From the NCBI RefSeq assembly GCF_021462415.1, contig NZ_JAKEDS010000001.1:468273-532272 (forward strand): a stretch of 64,000 nucleotides of DNA, read 5' to 3'. Every line of letters begins with the position of its first letter. Positions within the stretch are counted from its first letter, which is position 1. This document shows positions 61,876 to 64,000 of the stretch, piece after piece. The notes below the pieces were generated by a model that was given only the letters and a program-made list of their open reading frames with translations, made no database searches and was not told where the DNA came from. The DNA comes from Rhodohalobacter sp. 614A (GTDB lineage: Bacteria; Bacteroidota; Rhodothermia; Balneolales; Balneolaceae). A program made the translations under genes and the position numbers.

Positions 61876-62715
61876 TTACCAAAGCCAGCCAAATGTAAAC
61901 GTAATTTGAGGGGACCCAAAAAACGTCTGGTCTTCAAAGGAAGGCTCCAAAATCAAGTCTCCCTCCATTGGATGACCCGGCGGATAGGTCTCATAAGGAA
62001 ATTGTCCTGGTCCTGGATTTGGGAGGGGAATCGGTTGATTAGGCATCATCAACTGTAATCCATCCGGGAAGTAGTAGAAAAAGTAGCCAAATTCAACACT
62101 GTTCAAACGGGAAAAGTTACCACCAATATCAAGCGCCAGTTTTATTTCGCCTGTACCGCCCATGTGCCAGTCTCCTTCGCTCCAACCGGTAAAAATATCA
62201 TTCACAGGTTCATAAAAGTTCGAAAACTGCTCGCGGTAACCATTGTCATTTGTGTCGTCGAAATAGGGAAATGAAAAAGCCAGTGCGGGACCCATGGAGG
62301 CACTTACAAAAAACCGATAATTTTCCTGAATCATATCTGTAAACAGTCGGTGCCTGAGACCAATTAAAAGTGGAAAAGCAAAAGCACGCTGATATTTATT
62401 GGGTATAATCTGCTGGCCAAATAAGTAATCTGTAAATGTTTGTTCACTTGCATCGCGTAACCCGCCAATTCTTATCGATGTCATGAGTTCGGTGCTGGGC
62501 CCCACCACCTTGCGATATTCCCCGCCAACATTAAATCCAAAATTGTTCATCGCTACATTGAAACCAAACCCCGAACCATATTCGCTCTGAATATTTGATG
62601 TATTTCGAACCACTTTTTCTACCGGCGGCTCAATGGTTTGAGCTAAAACCTGATTCGAAAATAGAAAAGCCAAAAGAAAACCGAGCAGTACAACGTGTTT
62701 AAGAAGCTGTTTCAT
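61876..62715 (-). CDS. Hypothetical exported outer membrane barrel protein
   Basis: 279 residues. Signal peptide 1-25 (ending SNQVLAQ). The mature part has alternating strands with aromatic ends (SGFGFNVAMNNFGFNVGGEYRKVV, FPLLIGLRHRLF, VEFGYFFYYFPDGLQLM) and finishes ITFTFGWLW, the usual C-terminal aromatic strand of outer membrane proteins. A proline-rich loop lies at about 225-255. No family recognised. It has a 200-bp upstream gap shared with the gene at 62917. Confidence 0.6.
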   Translation of the reverse strand: MKQLLKHVVLLGFLLAFLFSNQVLAQTIEPPVEKVVRNTSNIQSEYGSGFGFNVAMNNFGFNVGGEYRKVVGPSTELMTSIRIGGLRDASEQTFTDYLFGQQIIPNKYQRAFAFPLLIGLRHRLFTDMIQENYRFFVSASMGPALAFSFPYFDDTNDNGYREQFSNFYEPVNDIFTGWSEGDWHMGGTGEIKLALDIGGNFSRLNSVEFGYFFYYFPDGLQLMMPNQPIPLPNPGPGQFPYETYPPGHPMEGDLILEPSFEDQTFFGSPQITFTFGWLW

Positions 62716-62916
62716 ATACCAAAGTTTTTACCTGTTTGATTTCATAACGTAATATTTAGCCCTGGCATTGCATCAAAAAGTATAAAATAATTCAGCATAA
62801 GTTGCTTATATAACATTCTTTGCATAACAAATTTGACAATTGTTGTATTTAGGCTTTTATTCCTGCTGAAATTTTGCCTTTTTTTCTAAAATTCAATAGG
62901 GATTATTAATTAATAT

Positions 62917-63315
62917 ATGAGTACAGTAACTAAATATCTTGTCTACGGTCCCAACGACACTCTGAGAAGATTACCGTTAAAACTGTTTGAACAGCACGAA
63001 CCAAAATACCTCTACAAATATAATGCAACAGAAGGCAATGACCAGATCTTTGTAGCTGTATACGAGCAGTTCGAAAAACAGATTAATGCTACCATAACGG
63101 TTACTTGCATTGTTGAATGTACCAAGACCCATAATCGGATTGAAATGAAAAAAGCCGGTGGTCGAATGGGCTTTCGGGGTAGTTCACTCTCTGAGGAAAA
63201 AAATGTTGAATCGGATCTCGTAGATTTTATTATGGATTTTTCCAAGCGCTTTGGGCTTTCCCTTCAAGAGGAAGTGGATGATGATAAATCATCTGAAGAC
63301 GAGGACGAGAGTTAG
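62917..63315 (+). CDS. Small hypothetical cytoplasmic protein with acidic tail
   Basis: 132 residues with no signal peptide. The body (1-110) has strands and a helix (YLVYGPNDTLRRLPLKLFE; ESDLVDFIMDFSKRFGLSLQ), and the end is a stretch of Asp/Glu/Ser. No family recognised. It lies 12 bp before prmC, so the two are co-transcribed. A role near translation is possible from context only. Confidence 0.6.
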   Translation: MSTVTKYLVYGPNDTLRRLPLKLFEQHEPKYLYKYNATEGNDQIFVAVYEQFEKQINATITVTCIVECTKTHNRIEMKKAGGRMGFRGSSLSEEKNVESDLVDFIMDFSKRFGLSLQEEVDDDKSSEDEDES

Positions 63316-63327
63316 GATATATAAATT

Positions 63328-64000
63328 ATGAGTGGATCTGAACGGGTATGGACAGTTCTGTCTATGCTCGAATGGGCTACAGACTATTTTAAGCAAAAAG
63401 ATGTACCTGATCCGCGATTGAGCATCGAATGGATTGTAGCGGAAGCCTTGCAGTGCAAACGGCTTGATCTTTACCTGCAATTCGAACGCCCCCTATCCAG
63501 CGATGAATTAGATGCTATCCGTCCTCTTGTAAAACGAAGAGCTTCTCTCGAACCTCTTCAGTATATCCTCGGCTCAACGGAATTTATTAACGCCACCATT
63601 ACGGTCGATTCGAACGTTTTAATTCCACGCATTGAAACCGAACAGCTCGTTGATCTTTTGCTGGATCATTTTAGAAAAAGGAAACACGAGCCTCTTAATT
63701 TGCTGGATATTGGAACAGGTAGCGGATGCATCCCAATTGCCATCAAAAAAGAAAATCCGGATTGGTATTGCGCCGGGTTCGACATCTCTGAAAAAGCCAT
63801 TGAACGGGCAAAGAAAAATGCCGGAATCAATGAAACGGATGTAGACTTTTTCAAAGCTGATATTCTTCAAATAAATCAGCTTCCTGAGGGCCTTCAAAAG
63901 GAGTGGGATATTATTATTTCAAATCCTCCGTATATAACTGAACCTGAAAAAGCAGAAATGCATAAACAGGTCACCAAACACGAACCCCATCTGGCTCTTT
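63328..64000 (+). CDS. prmC: Release factor glutamine methyltransferase, 3' end cut by window edge
   Basis: About 224 residues visible of roughly 285. PrmC methylates the Gln of the GGQ motif in peptide release factors. Visible motifs: N-terminal helical domain, RIETEQLVDLLL, the SAM-binding LLDIGTGSGCIPIAI, and NPPY (SNPPYITEPEK) near the right end. It starts at ATG 63328, 12 bp after the small gene, and runs off the window. Confidence 0.95.
   Translation, partial: MSGSERVWTVLSMLEWATDYFKQKDVPDPRLSIEWIVAEALQCKRLDLYLQFERPLSSDELDAIRPLVKRRASLEPLQYILGSTEFINATITVDSNVLIPRIETEQLVDLLLDHFRKRKHEPLNLLDIGTGSGCIPIAIKKENPDWYCAGFDISEKAIERAKKNAGINETDVDFFKADILQINQLPEGLQKEWDIIISNPPYITEPEKAEMHKQVTKHEPHLAL

Overview
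The window (about 44% G+C by eye, dense coding, no tRNA, rRNA, IS element or CRISPR array seen) looks like chromosome from a member of the Balneolota/Rhodothermota, the Bacteroidota-like marine or halophilic lineage. The evidence is a mix of traits. Three large exported proteins end in a YPNPFNP-type C-terminal sorting domain. TonB-receptor-like and PorT-like barrels and many lipoproteins are present. A few TAnnTTTG promoter elements occur, as in Bacteroidota, yet several genes keep good Shine-Dalgarno sequences (sucB-like AAGGTGG, uspA AGGAG, panC AAGGA). The assignment is an inference from protein style, not from a marker gene.

Layout. 1-7.5 kb: two related secreted metalloprotease-like genes flanking tspO, then a tyrA T-protein and a TonB-receptor-like/barrel pair. 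7.5-13 kb: an exported 905-residue sorting-domain protein behind two paralogous lipoproteins, one expanded by an Asp/Lys/His repeat. 13-20.4 kb: universal stress protein, small membrane protein, 2-oxoacid dehydrogenase E2 with doubled lipoyl domain, PQQ/cytochrome c dehydrogenase lipoprotein, panC-panD. 20.4-29 kb: two M20 peptidases, an ECF sigma/anti-sigma/UPF0145 operon, a DUF1684 lipoprotein, a 2Fe-2S ferredoxin-like protein, pdxH and mnmE. 29.2-31.8 kb: a beta-helix sorting-domain enzyme.

31.8-41.1 kb is the most unusual block: six genes on the minus strand that begin with a TPR histidine kinase, end with a NarL/LuxR-type response regulator, and hold four envelope proteins of unknown function between them (PorT-like barrel, SH3b-plus-barrel, a 951-residue modular protein, and a small Cys-rich protein). 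Two palindromes with identical 7-bp arms lie at equivalent places inside it. It could be one self-regulated surface system. Directly upstream, 41.2-44.9 kb encodes a MacA-like adaptor and two MacB-like permeases without any ATPase gene.

45-55 kb: phosphodiester glycosidase, OsmC, M14 carboxypeptidase, DEAD-box helicase, and a lipoprotein island (one FISUMP protein and a tandem pair with InlB-type B-repeats). 54.7-64 kb is housekeeping: ispH, then a minus-strand run eno - SGNH hydrolase - recF - dciA - YbbR/CdaR, two unknown envelope genes, and the start of prmC, which is cut by the right edge.
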